Shown here: in pieces, positions 42,192 through 52,188 of the stretch
Layout of the letters: each line of letters begins with the position of its first letter
How positions within the stretch are numbered: position 1 is the stretch's first letter
DNA from: an uncultured Bacteroides sp.
GTDB taxonomy: Bacteria > Bacteroidota > Bacteroidia > Bacteroidales > Bacteroidaceae
Assembly: GCA_947173895.1 (NCBI GenBank)
Contig: CAMWGU010000009.1
Location: forward strand, 1-64,000
Length of the DNA stretch: 64,000 nt
Reading direction: 5' to 3'
Translations under genes and position numbers: made by a program
Notes under the pieces: generated by a model
Told to the model about the DNA's origin: nothing
Seen by the model: the letters and a program-made list of their open reading frames with translations, nothing else
Databases searched by the model: none

Positions 42192-45100
42192 ATGAATGAG
42201 GAAATAGCAGCATATTACGACGAATTATACAGGCTTTGCATGGATACCGACCGGCCTTTGGAACGCCGTTACAGGCAGTTGCGCGAGTCGTTGGAGCGCG
42301 TGGTGCGCGAACGGATGCAGGGCAACAGCTTGCAGGCCACCGACCTGGCCGCCCGCATCAATTATGTGGCCACCCAGTATGCATTGGATATAGCGGAACG
42401 AAACGGGTTGCATACCTTCCGCCTGACTTCCAATGCCGTTCTTAACCATCGTAAACCGGCCGTAAAGGAGGAGTTCATGCGCGATGTGCATGCAGTGGCT
42501 TGCGCCTACCGGAAGTTGTTTGGCAGAGAGATTCCGTTGGAATTGCGCCCGCTCCTTCCCCAGCAGGAGGCGGCATCGTGGGGAAAGAGGGAAACGGCGG
42601 GGCATGTGCGCCGCATGCGTGTGTGCTTTGATTATGCCGATGACACCTATCTGTATGTGCATCCGGTGGATGTGACCACCGACGAGCCGGTGAGGGTAGC
42701 CTACGGCATACCCGGAAGGAACGATGAGTTTAAGGAGACGGTAAAGGAATTATGGCGCCATGCCCAGCTGAATCTGCTGGATGTGTCGATAGACAAGGAG
42801 GGCGTTTATGTTCCTTCCTTTTTGGTGCTGGAGCCGGACTACCTGATAGACATTAGTTCGCTGGCGGAGTGTTACAAGGACTATGGCAGTCATCCGGCCA
42901 ATTATTTCCTGAGCCGTTTGGTTCCGATAGACAATGCCCGCCCGTTGCTGTTGGGAAACATAGCCAACCTGTTTCTGGACGAGTGGATTCATGCGGGCGA
43001 CGAGGAACCCGATTACATAGCTTGCATGAAGAAGGCGTTCCGACAGTATCCCATCGAGTTGGCGGCTTGTGTCGAGCTGCGCGATCCGGCCCGTGAGAAG
43101 GAATTTGCCAAGGACTGCCGGATGCACTTTGAACACATACGCGATGTGGTGCAGCACACTTTTCTGGAGCCGGGATATAATCTGGACAAGAAGGATGCTG
43201 TGTTGGAACCGTCTTATATTTGTGAGGCGTTGGGCATTCAGGGGCGTCTGGACTATATGCAGCAGGATATGAGCAGCTTTATCGAAATGAAATCGGGGAA
43301 GGCCGACGAGTATTCCATGAGGGGAAAGGTGGAACCCAAGGAGAACAACCGGGTGCAGATGTTGCTGTATATGGCGGTGCTGGAATACAGCATGGGGCAA
43401 GACCGGCGGCGCATGCACCCTTATCTGCTTTATACCCGTTATCCTTTGTTGTATCCGGCTCAGGCATCGTGGGCCCAGGTGAGGCGTGTCATCAATCTGC
43501 GAAACCGCATTGTGGCTGCCGAGTATGGGGTTCAGTTGCATAATCGTCCCGATTTTACGTGCGACCTGTTGGGACAAATCTGTCCGGAAGTTATGAACGA
43601 ACGTAAGTTGCGTTCCAACTTTTGGGAGCAATATCTGAAGCCTTCCATTGTGGGTTTTCGCGAGAAACTGGCGGCGCTGTCGCCTTTGGAGCGGACTTAT
43701 TTCTATACGCTTTATAATTTCATCACCAAGGAGCTTTACACTTCCAAGTCGGGCGATGTGGATTACGAGGGACGTGCGGGTGCTTCGGCCTTGTGGCTTA
43801 GCACATTGGACGAGAAGCGGGAAGCCGGCGAAATCTTGTACGACCTGCGGATCGTGGAGAACAGGGCTTCGTTGCCCCATAAGGCGTATATCCTTTTGTC
43901 CATTCCGCACTACGACGAGATGTTTCTGCCTAATTTCCGCACGGGCGACGTGGTTGTGTTGTACGAGCGCAACACGGACTCGGACAATGTGACCAACAAG
44001 ATGGTGTTCAAGGGCAATATAGAGCGTATTACGGATACGGACTTGCGCATCCGCCTTCGCGCCACGCAGCGCAATGCTTCTGTTTTTCCTCCGGACAGCC
44101 GTTATGCGGTGGAGCACGACACGATGGACACCACGTTTCGCAGCATGTATCTGGGGCTGTCGGCTTTTCTGGATGCGAATGCCGAGAGGCGGCAATTATT
44201 GCTGGGGCAGCGTCCGCCCTGTTTTGATCCGTCGTTCGATGAGGCTATAGCCCGATGTGGCGACGACTTTGAGCGGGTGGCGCTGAAAGCGCAGTCTGCC
44301 GGCGACTATTTTCTGTTGGTGGGGCCTCCCGGCACCGGAAAGACTTCAAGGGCATTGCGCGGCATGGTGGAGCGTTTTCACGTCCTTCCTTCCATGCAAC
44401 TGTTGCTGCTGGCTTATACCAACCGGGCGGTCGACGAGATCTGCCAGTCGCTTTCCGCCATTACTCCCGCCATTGATTACATCCGGGTGGGGAGCGAGCT
44501 TTCTTGCGACATGCGGTTTCGCAGGCATTTGCTGGAGAATGTATTGGCCGGATGCAACAGCCGGAGCGAAGTGAATATCCGCATGGCGGAGTGTAGGGTG
44601 TATGTGGGTACGGTGGCTTCTATCGCTGCCCGGCCGGAGCTTTTCAGGCTGAAGCGCTTTGATGTGGCCATAGTAGACGAGGCTACCCAGATATTGGAGC
44701 CTCAGTTGCTGGGCATTTTGTGTGCCAAGTTTGCCGACGGCAGAAATGCGGTAGGCCGTTTTGTCCTGATCGGCGACCATAAGCAACTGCCTGCCGTTGT
44801 CTTGCAGAACAGCGTGCAGTCCGAGGTGCACGACGAGGAGTTGAGGAAGGCCGGGCTTTTCAATCTGAAGGATTCGCTGTTCGAACGGCTCTATCGTTTT
44901 CATCTCAAGGAGCAGCCTTCGCGGGCGGTGGACATGCTTTGCCGTCAGGGGCGTATGCATCCCGGTGTGGCTCTTTTCCCCAACCGGGCGTTTTATGCCG
45001 GCCGCCTGAAGGTTCTGGGATTACCTCATCAGCTGGAGCCCATCGACACGCCCGTGCGCTTTATTCCTTCGGAGCGCGACTTGGAGAGTGTCTCCGGAAA

Positions 45101-45518
45101 GACTAACCGCTGGGAGGCGCGGATTGTTGCCGGCCTGGCTGCGGAGGTGTATCGTGCTCACGAAGCGACATTCCACCCGAACCGGACGCTGGGGATTATT
45201 ACTCCCTATCGAAGTCAGATAGCTTTGATACGTAAGGAGCTGCAACAGTCGGGCATTCCTTCCTTGAGTGAAGTCTCTGTCGATACGGTGGAACGTTATC
45301 AGGGCAGCGAACGCGACGTCATCATCTATTCTTTTTGCGTGAGCCATCTGTATCAGTTGAAGATGCTGCCCAATCTGACCGAAGAGAACGGGGTGCTGAT
45401 TGACCGTAAGCTGAATGTGGCACTGACCCGTGCGCGCAAGCAGCTTTTCATTACCGGAGTGCCCGAACTGTTGAATCATAATCCGATATATCGTAGTCTT
45501 TTGGATACGATCGGTTAG
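42192..45518 (+). CDS. Dna2-like PD-(D/E)XK nuclease - SF1 helicase
   Basis: GIQGRLDYMQQDMSSFIEMKSGKADEY nuclease motif; LLVGPPGTGKTSRALRGM, AIVDEATQILEPQ, LIGDHKQLPAVV, GIITPYRSQIALIRKEL, ERYQGSERDVIIYSF, NVALTRARKQLFITG. Confidence 0.88.
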   Translation: MNEEIAAYYDELYRLCMDTDRPLERRYRQLRESLERVVRERMQGNSLQATDLAARINYVATQYALDIAERNGLHTFRLTSNAVLNHRKPAVKEEFMRDVHAVACAYRKLFGREIPLELRPLLPQQEAASWGKRETAGHVRRMRVCFDYADDTYLYVHPVDVTTDEPVRVAYGIPGRNDEFKETVKELWRHAQLNLLDVSIDKEGVYVPSFLVLEPDYLIDISSLAECYKDYGSHPANYFLSRLVPIDNARPLLLGNIANLFLDEWIHAGDEEPDYIACMKKAFRQYPIELAACVELRDPAREKEFAKDCRMHFEHIRDVVQHTFLEPGYNLDKKDAVLEPSYICEALGIQGRLDYMQQDMSSFIEMKSGKADEYSMRGKVEPKENNRVQMLLYMAVLEYSMGQDRRRMHPYLLYTRYPLLYPAQASWAQVRRVINLRNRIVAAEYGVQLHNRPDFTCDLLGQICPEVMNERKLRSNFWEQYLKPSIVGFREKLAALSPLERTYFYTLYNFITKELYTSKSGDVDYEGRAGASALWLSTLDEKREAGEILYDLRIVENRASLPHKAYILLSIPHYDEMFLPNFRTGDVVVLYERNTDSDNVTNKMVFKGNIERITDTDLRIRLRATQRNASVFPPDSRYAVEHDTMDTTFRSMYLGLSAFLDANAERRQLLLGQRPPCFDPSFDEAIARCGDDFERVALKAQSAGDYFLLVGPPGTGKTSRALRGMVERFHVLPSMQLLLLAYTNRAVDEICQSLSAITPAIDYIRVGSELSCDMRFRRHLLENVLAGCNSRSEVNIRMAECRVYVGTVASIAARPELFRLKRFDVAIVDEATQILEPQLLGILCAKFADGRNAVGRFVLIGDHKQLPAVVLQNSVQSEVHDEELRKAGLFNLKDSLFERLYRFHLKEQPSRAVDMLCRQGRMHPGVALFPNRAFYAGRLKVLGLPHQLEPIDTPVRFIPSERDLESVSGKTNRWEARIVAGLAAEVYRAHEATFHPNRTLGIITPYRSQIALIRKELQQSGIPSLSEVSVDTVERYQGSERDVIIYSFCVSHLYQLKMLPNLTEENGVLIDRKLNVALTRARKQLFITGVPELLNHNPIYRSLLDTIG

Positions 45519-45581
45519 TTCTTCGGGCTTTTCCGGCAAGGAAAGCGGTAGGGCGGAAGGGGAGTGTGCCTTATTGTGCGA

Positions 45582-47051
45582 TTAGGCATCCACCGGTTTG
45601 TATTTGGGAACCAGCATTTTCATAATGATCCATCCTATCAGGTAGGCCACGGCGCATATACAGAATACGATGAAATAGCCGGCCGGCTTTCCTTCAAATC
45701 CCATGAAAGTCATGTTGGTCTCAGCCGCATAGTTGAACAGTCGGCCCGAACCCATATTGATGCAGAAGGAACTGATGCCTCCGGCCATGCCGTTGATTCC
45801 TACGATGGTTGCTATGGTGCTCTTGGGGAACATGTCACCAATGACGGAATACAGATTGGCCGACCATGACTGGTGTGCCGCACCCGCAATGCCGATAATG
45901 ATGATAGGGAACCAATAGGAGTAATTGCCTAAAGGCTGGGCAAACAGGGCCAGCAACGGGAACAAGGCAAAGATGAACATGGCTTGCATACGGGCTTCGT
46001 ATGGATTTTTGCCGGTCTTGTTGATGATGATGGTTGGTAGCTTTCCTCCATAGATAGACAGCATGGTGATGGCATATAATACGAAAATCAGCATTTGTGC
46101 GGTGGGCGTGTCCGAGGAGAGTCCATATACGTCCGAGATATATGCCGGAGTCCAGAACAGGAAGAACCACCATACGCCGTCGGTTGTGAGTTTTCCGAAG
46201 AATATGGCCCATGTTTGTGGGTACTTGAAGCACTTCAAGAATGAAATCTTCTTGTTGTTATAATCGTCGGCATCGGCCGGTTTGTCCGAAGTGTCTTCCT
46301 TGCTGTCTTGCTCAATGTATGCCAGCTCGGTTGCATTTACGTGCGGATTCACGTTGGGTTTCTTATAGATGAACATCCATACTCCCATCCAGATGAATCC
46401 CAATCCGCCGATAACGATGAAGGCCATTTCCCATCCGTTGCCTATGCCTGCACTTTGGAAGTAGCGTGCCAAGGGAGGAATGGTGATGGGAGCGGCCAAA
46501 GCTCCAATGGTAGAACCGGCATTGAAAATGGAAGTGGCGTATGCACGGTCCTTCTTCGGGAAGTATTCGGCGGTTACTTTGATGGCGGCCGGGAAGTTTC
46601 CCGCTTCGCCTACACCCAGTACGATTCGGGCGGCGATAAAGTAATATACACTGGTAATGGCAATGGTCGAAGCAACGGCTCCTGTGGCGGAAATCATTTC
46701 TTCCGCATTATGTATGCCCAGTGTTTCTTCGGTGGCCCAGCCACACAGGGCATGCAGGCAAGCTCCGGCAGACCACACGCCGATGGCCCAAATATAGCCT
46801 TTTTTAGTTCCCATCCAGTCGATAAAGCGTCCGGCAAACAGATTGGCGATGGCATATACGATAGAGAAAATAGCTGTGATGTCTCCGTAGTTCGAGTCTG
46901 TCCAGTGAAATTCCGGAGCGATGAAGTCTTTCCACGTTAATGAAAGCACTTGGCGATCGAGGTAATTGACTGTAGTGGCAAAGAATAGCAAGCCGCAGAT
47001 TATCCACCGGAAGTTTGTCATCTTTTTGTTTGCTTTTTGATAGGTATTCAT
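45582..47051 (-). CDS. MFS hexuronate/sugar-acid transporter (ExuT-like)
   Basis: NFRWIICGLLFFATTVNYLDRQVLSL; FAGRFIDWMGTKKGY; GEAGNFPAAIKVTAEYFPKKDRAYATSIFNAGSTIGALAAP. Confidence 0.88.
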   Translation of the reverse strand: MNTYQKANKKMTNFRWIICGLLFFATTVNYLDRQVLSLTWKDFIAPEFHWTDSNYGDITAIFSIVYAIANLFAGRFIDWMGTKKGYIWAIGVWSAGACLHALCGWATEETLGIHNAEEMISATGAVASTIAITSVYYFIAARIVLGVGEAGNFPAAIKVTAEYFPKKDRAYATSIFNAGSTIGALAAPITIPPLARYFQSAGIGNGWEMAFIVIGGLGFIWMGVWMFIYKKPNVNPHVNATELAYIEQDSKEDTSDKPADADDYNNKKISFLKCFKYPQTWAIFFGKLTTDGVWWFFLFWTPAYISDVYGLSSDTPTAQMLIFVLYAITMLSIYGGKLPTIIINKTGKNPYEARMQAMFIFALFPLLALFAQPLGNYSYWFPIIIIGIAGAAHQSWSANLYSVIGDMFPKSTIATIVGINGMAGGISSFCINMGSGRLFNYAAETNMTFMGFEGKPAGYFIVFCICAVAYLIGWIIMKMLVPKYKPVDA

Positions 47052-47172
47052 AATAGTAGATTTAATTCGTTTTTTTTCTTGAATTTGATGCCCCAAGGTC
47101 ATTTCTTACTATCCGGCCCTCCTGCAATCATCATCCGGCAGGAAGGCCGGGCTTCGGGAGAAAATGCTTCCC

Positions 47173-48129
47173 TTATTTCATATCTGTGTATTTTATTTCA
47201 TCCTTGTCGCTGTATTTCAGGTTTTCGCCTCCCATACCCCAGATGAATGTGTAGTTGCTGGTTCCTGCTGCTGCATGGATGGACCATTCGGGCGAAGTGA
47301 TGGCTTGTTCGTTGTGCAGCCACACCAAACGTTCTTCTTGCGGTTCTCCCATCAGGTGGCAGATGGCGTTTCCTTCGGGCACGTTGAAATAGAAATAAGC
47401 TTCCATGCGGCGGGTATGGGTGTGGGCCGGCATGGTGTTCCATACAGAACCCGGTGCCAGTTCAGTCAGTCCCATCTGCAACTGGTTGGTTCCGCCGTTT
47501 TTCACTCTTTCCAGCACATCTTTCACAATCAGCTGGTTGACAACGCGGTCGTTGCTGTCTTCCATTTTTCCATAGCGGTCAGAGATGGCCAAGGCGTATT
47601 GTTTGGGATTGGCTTTTTGCAGTTTGGCATCGGTGGTGATCAACTGAGTGACGTATGGTTTGTAGGCCGGTGCCGAATTGATGTAGAACTTGGCGGGTTT
47701 GCCGGGGTCATTGCTTTTGAATGTCACTTCTTTGTTTCCGCATCCCACGTAAAGTGCCTCTTTGTACTTCATGGGATATTCCTTCCCATCTACAGTAACC
47801 ACTCCGTCACCGCCCACATTGATGACGCCCAGTTCGCGGCGTTCCAGAAAATAAGTGATCTCCGGACCCAGTTCGCGGAAGGTTTCCAGTTTCAGTGTCT
47901 TGTTTACCGGCATCACTCCCCCGTATATCAGGCGGTCATAAAGCGTATATGTCAGGTTTATTTCGTCCGGTGCCATCACCTTTTCCATCATGAACGAGCT
48001 GCGCAGGCGTTCTGTGTCATAATGTTTCACATCCATCGGGTGACAGGCTGTCTGTACCTTGTAATTCATCTGTGCTGAGGCGGCCAGTGCCGATACGCTC
48101 AGCATCATTGCAATTGCTAGTCTTTTCAT
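47173..48129 (-). CDS. kduI: 5-keto-4-deoxyuronate isomerase (KduI) with N-terminal signal-peptide-like extension
   Basis: [65 protein letters not shown]; leader [20 protein letters not shown]. Confidence 0.9.
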   Translation of the reverse strand: MKRLAIAMMLSVSALAASAQMNYKVQTACHPMDVKHYDTERLRSSFMMEKVMAPDEINLTYTLYDRLIYGGVMPVNKTLKLETFRELGPEITYFLERRELGVINVGGDGVVTVDGKEYPMKYKEALYVGCGNKEVTFKSNDPGKPAKFYINSAPAYKPYVTQLITTDAKLQKANPKQYALAISDRYGKMEDSNDRVVNQLIVKDVLERVKNGGTNQLQMGLTELAPGSVWNTMPAHTHTRRMEAYFYFNVPEGNAICHLMGEPQEERLVWLHNEQAITSPEWSIHAAAGTSNYTFIWGMGGENLKYSDKDEIKYTDMK

Positions 48130-48153
48130 AATCGTCGTCTTTTTTTCTCTATT

Positions 48154-49545
48154 TTAATTTTTCATTGTCTTTTGGTATTTCAGGATGGCGCGGCGGTTCA
48201 TCACCATCAGAAATAGGGTGACGAGTACCAATATGCCGGAACCGACCCATTTGAATGAATAGGTCAGATGGAAAATGACCCACGAGAAGGGGCTTGAGGC
48301 GAAGTCCAGTGCGCCGCCTTCAAATCCGGATGGGATATTTACGGCACCATCCTGCGTCTTGGCATATACGTCTTGTGCGGCTTGGGTAAAGTAGGGTGCC
48401 AGGTCGGTTACAAAATACAGCCCGATGGCCAGCACAACAAAACCGATGAGGAAAGTTTTCACCACATTTCCTTTTGTGATGGGCAATACCAGCGGAAATA
48501 CATAGAACATGCCTGCCAGCGAGGCCAGTGGAAGGAATTCATTGCCCGGAAGTACCACGGCCAGCAAAAGGGTCACGGGGATTAACAACAAAGATACCAC
48601 CAAGGTGGCCGGATGGCCGATGACCAAGGCGGGGCTCATGCCGATATTCAGTCCTACGGCTCCTTTGAATTTTTTGGCAATCAGTTCGCGCGTGGCGTCC
48701 GAGATAGGCTTCAATCCTTCAATAAACAGGCCGGTGATGCGGGGAATCAGTTCCATCACCGCTCCCATTTTGATGCCCAGCCCCAGGATATAGGGAATTT
48801 TGTCCACTATTTCCTGTCCGTCCTTGCAAGACAGGACACCTATGCCGCATCCCACCAAGATACCTAGGAAAAGCGGTTCGCCCAGCAGACCGAATTTCTT
48901 TTTCATGCCTTCCGCGTCGATATTCAGTTTGTCGAATCCGGGTATTTTGTCTAATACTTTATTTATAATAAGGGCAAACGGAACGAATCCCGCACAGAAA
49001 GGCTGCGGAACGGATATACCTTCCATCTTATCGTAGAAGCTTTGGAATTTGTCGGCGGTATAGTCTGCCAGAATCAATGTGATGATGTAACAGATTACCG
49101 CTGCAAAAAATCCCCACAAGATGCTGCCTGCCGCAAAATAAACCACGGCTCCGATGAAAGCGAAGTGCCAGTAGTTCCATAGGTCGATGTTGACCGTGCG
49201 GGTGGTTTTTGTCAATAACATCAGGATATTGACCGCCAGGCATACCGGAATGATGAAGGCTCCTACTGAAGTGTTGTAGGCTACGGCTGCTGCTGCGGGC
49301 CATCCCATATCGAACACTTTCAGTTGCAAACCATATATTTCTACCACTTTGCTTAATGCCGGCCCCAGGCTGCCGGTCAGAAGTGCGGTCACTACCGACA
49401 ATCCTACAAAACCGACTCCTACCAATAAACCGCTTTTTAATGCTTTGCTGAATTTGATTCCGATACAAATACCTAATATTGTAAAGATAATAGGCATCAT
49501 CACCGCTGCTCCTAATCCGATGATATAACTGAAAACTTGTTCCAT
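48154..49545 (-). CDS. PTS galactitol-type EIIC permease (GatC-like)
   Basis: GLGAAVMMPIIFTILGICIGIKFSKALKSGLLVGVGFVGLS; FAGFVPFALIIN; no EIIA/EIIB in window. Confidence 0.85.
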   Translation of the reverse strand: MEQVFSYIIGLGAAVMMPIIFTILGICIGIKFSKALKSGLLVGVGFVGLSVVTALLTGSLGPALSKVVEIYGLQLKVFDMGWPAAAAVAYNTSVGAFIIPVCLAVNILMLLTKTTRTVNIDLWNYWHFAFIGAVVYFAAGSILWGFFAAVICYIITLILADYTADKFQSFYDKMEGISVPQPFCAGFVPFALIINKVLDKIPGFDKLNIDAEGMKKKFGLLGEPLFLGILVGCGIGVLSCKDGQEIVDKIPYILGLGIKMGAVMELIPRITGLFIEGLKPISDATRELIAKKFKGAVGLNIGMSPALVIGHPATLVVSLLLIPVTLLLAVVLPGNEFLPLASLAGMFYVFPLVLPITKGNVVKTFLIGFVVLAIGLYFVTDLAPYFTQAAQDVYAKTQDGAVNIPSGFEGGALDFASSPFSWVIFHLTYSFKWVGSGILVLVTLFLMVMNRRAILKYQKTMKN

Positions 49546-49855
49546 TCTCTTGTGAATTAATAATAAATGATTGTGTTTCTTGTAATAGTATAAATTAAAA
49601 AACGCTCAAAATTAAAACCTTTTCTCAACTTATCAAACCCCAAAGAGATAATATTTGGCAAAAAGAGCATTTTTGGACGATTTTTATCGTTATCGTGCAC
49701 AAAATTGACTGTTCTCGCACACGGATTTCTAATCGTGCATTGGGCAAGTTGGAAAAGTTTGCATGGCTTTCTGTCTTTTATTCCTTATCCGGAAAACCGG
49801 TACGAATTAACCCTATATATTGATTCTTCAGCTGAAATCCATTATAAAATGAATT

Positions 49856-51082
49856 ATGACAACAATCAAATTAAAATTCCGTCCCTCTTCTGTCGTTGGC
49901 AAGGAGGGAACATTGTATTATCAAGTGATTCATCTTCGCAAGGTGGCCCTCATCACTACCGGTTTTCATATCCATCCGTATGAATGGGATGAAAAGCATG
50001 GTGCGATCTGTATGGGTGGTTGTCACGAAACCGATGACGGGCGCAAGTCTGTGCTGCGGCTCTATCAGTCGAAAGTGAACTGGAAGATAGGTAGGATGTG
50101 GAATGTTGTGGCCGAAAAAGAAAAGTTGGCGGTGGCCTATACTCTCGATGATTTGCTGACCGCGTTCCGGCAGATACCTCCCTTCGTCAGTGTGTTCTGT
50201 TATATCCGTTTGCTGATAGACCGGAAAATGAAGATGGAATGTTATGGAACGGCAAGAACTTATGCCAATGCTTTGCGAAGTTTCGAAAAGTTTCTGGGTG
50301 GCAACGATTTGGGATTCGATGACCTGAGCGGCGAGTTGATGCGGGAGTATGAGGCATGGATGCTCCACAGGGGGTTGAAGCGTAGTTCCGCCTCATGCTA
50401 TATGCGCACCCTGCGGACACTTTACCGTCAGGCGGTGGAGGAAGGAGTGGCCGAAGAGCATTCTATTTTTCATAAAGTGCATGTTTCCATTGGCAAGACC
50501 AGCAAACGGGCTGTTCCTATCGGTGTGATCCGTGCCGTTCAGCAGCTCGACCTGAGCGGCAAGCCGTCGCTGGATTTTGCCCGCGACATTTTTATGTTCA
50601 GTTTCTATACCCGTGGCATGTCGTTCGTCGATATTGCGCATCTGCGGAAAAGCGATCTGCGTAATGGCTTTCTTACTTATAAGCGTCGCAAGACTTTCCA
50701 AAGCCTCACCATACAATGGGAGCGCCCCATGCAGGCCATTGTCAGCCGATATGCGGAACGGACCGAGGGATCTCCCTATATGTTTCCCATTCTGCATGGA
50801 GATACTTCGGTGGATCGTAGTTTGTATGAGCAGGCTTTGCAACGCATCAACCGGAGCCTTAAACGGATTGGCGGTCTGATCGGTCATTCCGTTCCTCTTA
50901 CCACTTATGTGGCCCGCCATTCATGGGCCAGCATCGCCCGGAATATGGATGTGCCGCTTTCTGTCATCAGCGAAGGCTTGGGACATGATTCCGACAAGAC
51001 TACACAAGTGTATCTGGCATCGCTCGACACGTCAATGATAAATAAGGCCAACAAGAAAATAATCAGCAAATTACGGGTATAA
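49856..51082 (+). CDS. Tyrosine-type site-specific recombinase
   Basis: R..H-x-x-R..Y: FYTRGMSFVDIAHLRKSDL, TTYVARHSWASIARNMDVPLSVISEGLGHDSDKTTQVYLASLD. Confidence 0.92.
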   Translation: MTTIKLKFRPSSVVGKEGTLYYQVIHLRKVALITTGFHIHPYEWDEKHGAICMGGCHETDDGRKSVLRLYQSKVNWKIGRMWNVVAEKEKLAVAYTLDDLLTAFRQIPPFVSVFCYIRLLIDRKMKMECYGTARTYANALRSFEKFLGGNDLGFDDLSGELMREYEAWMLHRGLKRSSASCYMRTLRTLYRQAVEEGVAEEHSIFHKVHVSIGKTSKRAVPIGVIRAVQQLDLSGKPSLDFARDIFMFSFYTRGMSFVDIAHLRKSDLRNGFLTYKRRKTFQSLTIQWERPMQAIVSRYAERTEGSPYMFPILHGDTSVDRSLYEQALQRINRSLKRIGGLIGHSVPLTTYVARHSWASIARNMDVPLSVISEGLGHDSDKTTQVYLASLDTSMINKANKKIISKLRV

Positions 51083-51099
51083 AGAATGTTTAACAAATA

Positions 51100-51315
51100 T
51101 GCCTGTTTTCATGTAGTAAAACAGGCATATCATTTGCAAAGTTACGATTTTTCCATAATATTCTCACAATAAGTCTTATTTTTTAAATAAAAAAATCATG
51201 GGATACTGCAATTTGTTGCAATCTGCTTAATAGATTTTAAGCCAATATTATCTTTTTATTATTGATAATGAATGGTTTATGCTTTAATGCCTGTTTTACT
51301 ACATGAAAACAGGCA
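51100..51315. promoter_or_regulatory. Invertible promoter segment: 29-bp perfect inverted repeats flanking 158 bp
   Basis: TGCCTGTTTTCATGTAGTAAAACAGGCAT (51100..51128) and its exact reverse complement ATGCCTGTTTTACTACATGAAAACAGGCA (51287..51315). Confidence 0.93.
51137..51144 (-). promoter_or_regulatory. -7 element TAACTTTG inside invertible segment, pointing away from upxY
   Basis: Perfect TAnnTTTG on minus strand, TTG-containing -33 region about 21-22 nt upstream. Confidence 0.65.
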
Positions 51316-51497
51316 AAAAACAGCTTTGATAAAATATTGGCTATAAATAAAAGTAGCATGAAGGGAAAATTTATGTTTCAGAAACGGTGGAATGTCTCGT
51401 ATAGACGTTTGTCCGCGAATGACATAAAATAGTTTGAGAATGATGACGCAGGATTGCTTAATTCTCATACTATAGGCCGGCGAAGACCAACCTGATA

Positions 51498-52184
51498 ATG
51501 AAGATAGTGATGGAAATCACATTCCATAGCAGCGGGGTTCGTATTCCAAAGGGCATTGACATTTCTGAACCGGGGAAATCCGGTCCAGTGGTAGAGGCAT
51601 GTGCCTTGACGAATCTGCAGGAGGATGGTGTGGAACAGGCCGAAACCTCGCTGCCATGGTGCTACATATTTGTTCATCACAGCAAAGTCTCAGCTTTTAT
51701 CGATTGCCTCGACCGTGATATGATAACGTATTTTGTTCATCGAACTGTGGTTTATTTGCGTAAAAAGCAAGCACGTAAAGTCCGTCCGGTAGAGAAACCT
51801 ACTGTCAGCGGGCTTGTGTTTCTGCAAGGCACTCCGCAGATGTTGCAGGCCTATCTCGACCTTACGTTTCCCGGTCGGCATTTGGTAAAGAACTGTAGCA
51901 CGCATCTTCCGGCTGTTATCCCCGATTCGGTCATGCGGCCATTCATGCGCGTGCTGGATATTTCGCCCGACCGTATCCGTTTTCTGCTTCATCCTTTTAA
52001 ATATTATGCAGGAAACAACGTCAAGTTGCGTATTATTTCCGGTTTTCTGGCCGGTCTGGAGGGGTATGTCATCCGTATCGACCGCGACCGCCGTCTGGTG
52101 ATGGAGGTGGGCGGCATGAGCGTGGCCATATCCGGCATTCATTGCGAGAAGTTCGAAGTGGTGAAAGATAATGCAGAAACATAA
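51498..52184 (+). CDS. UpxY-family (NusG-like) transcription antiterminator for capsule locus
   Basis: WCYIFVHHSKVSAFIDCL; DRIRFLLHPFKYYAGNNVKLRIISGFLAGLEGYVIRIDRDRRLVMEVGGMSVAI (NGN + KOW). Confidence 0.85.
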   Translation: MKIVMEITFHSSGVRIPKGIDISEPGKSGPVVEACALTNLQEDGVEQAETSLPWCYIFVHHSKVSAFIDCLDRDMITYFVHRTVVYLRKKQARKVRPVEKPTVSGLVFLQGTPQMLQAYLDLTFPGRHLVKNCSTHLPAVIPDSVMRPFMRVLDISPDRIRFLLHPFKYYAGNNVKLRIISGFLAGLEGYVIRIDRDRRLVMEVGGMSVAISGIHCEKFEVVKDNAET

Positions 52185-52188
52185 TGAA

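Noticed and set aside
42750-44195. 481-aa minus-strand ORF
   Set aside because: Antisense shadow of the Dna2-like helicase gene; composition is arginine/histidine/glutamine rich without motifs.
49856-51082. Integrase as sign of an integrated prophage or ICE
   Set aside because: No other phage or conjugation genes in the window; adjacency to inverted repeats and upxY fits a dedicated promoter invertase.
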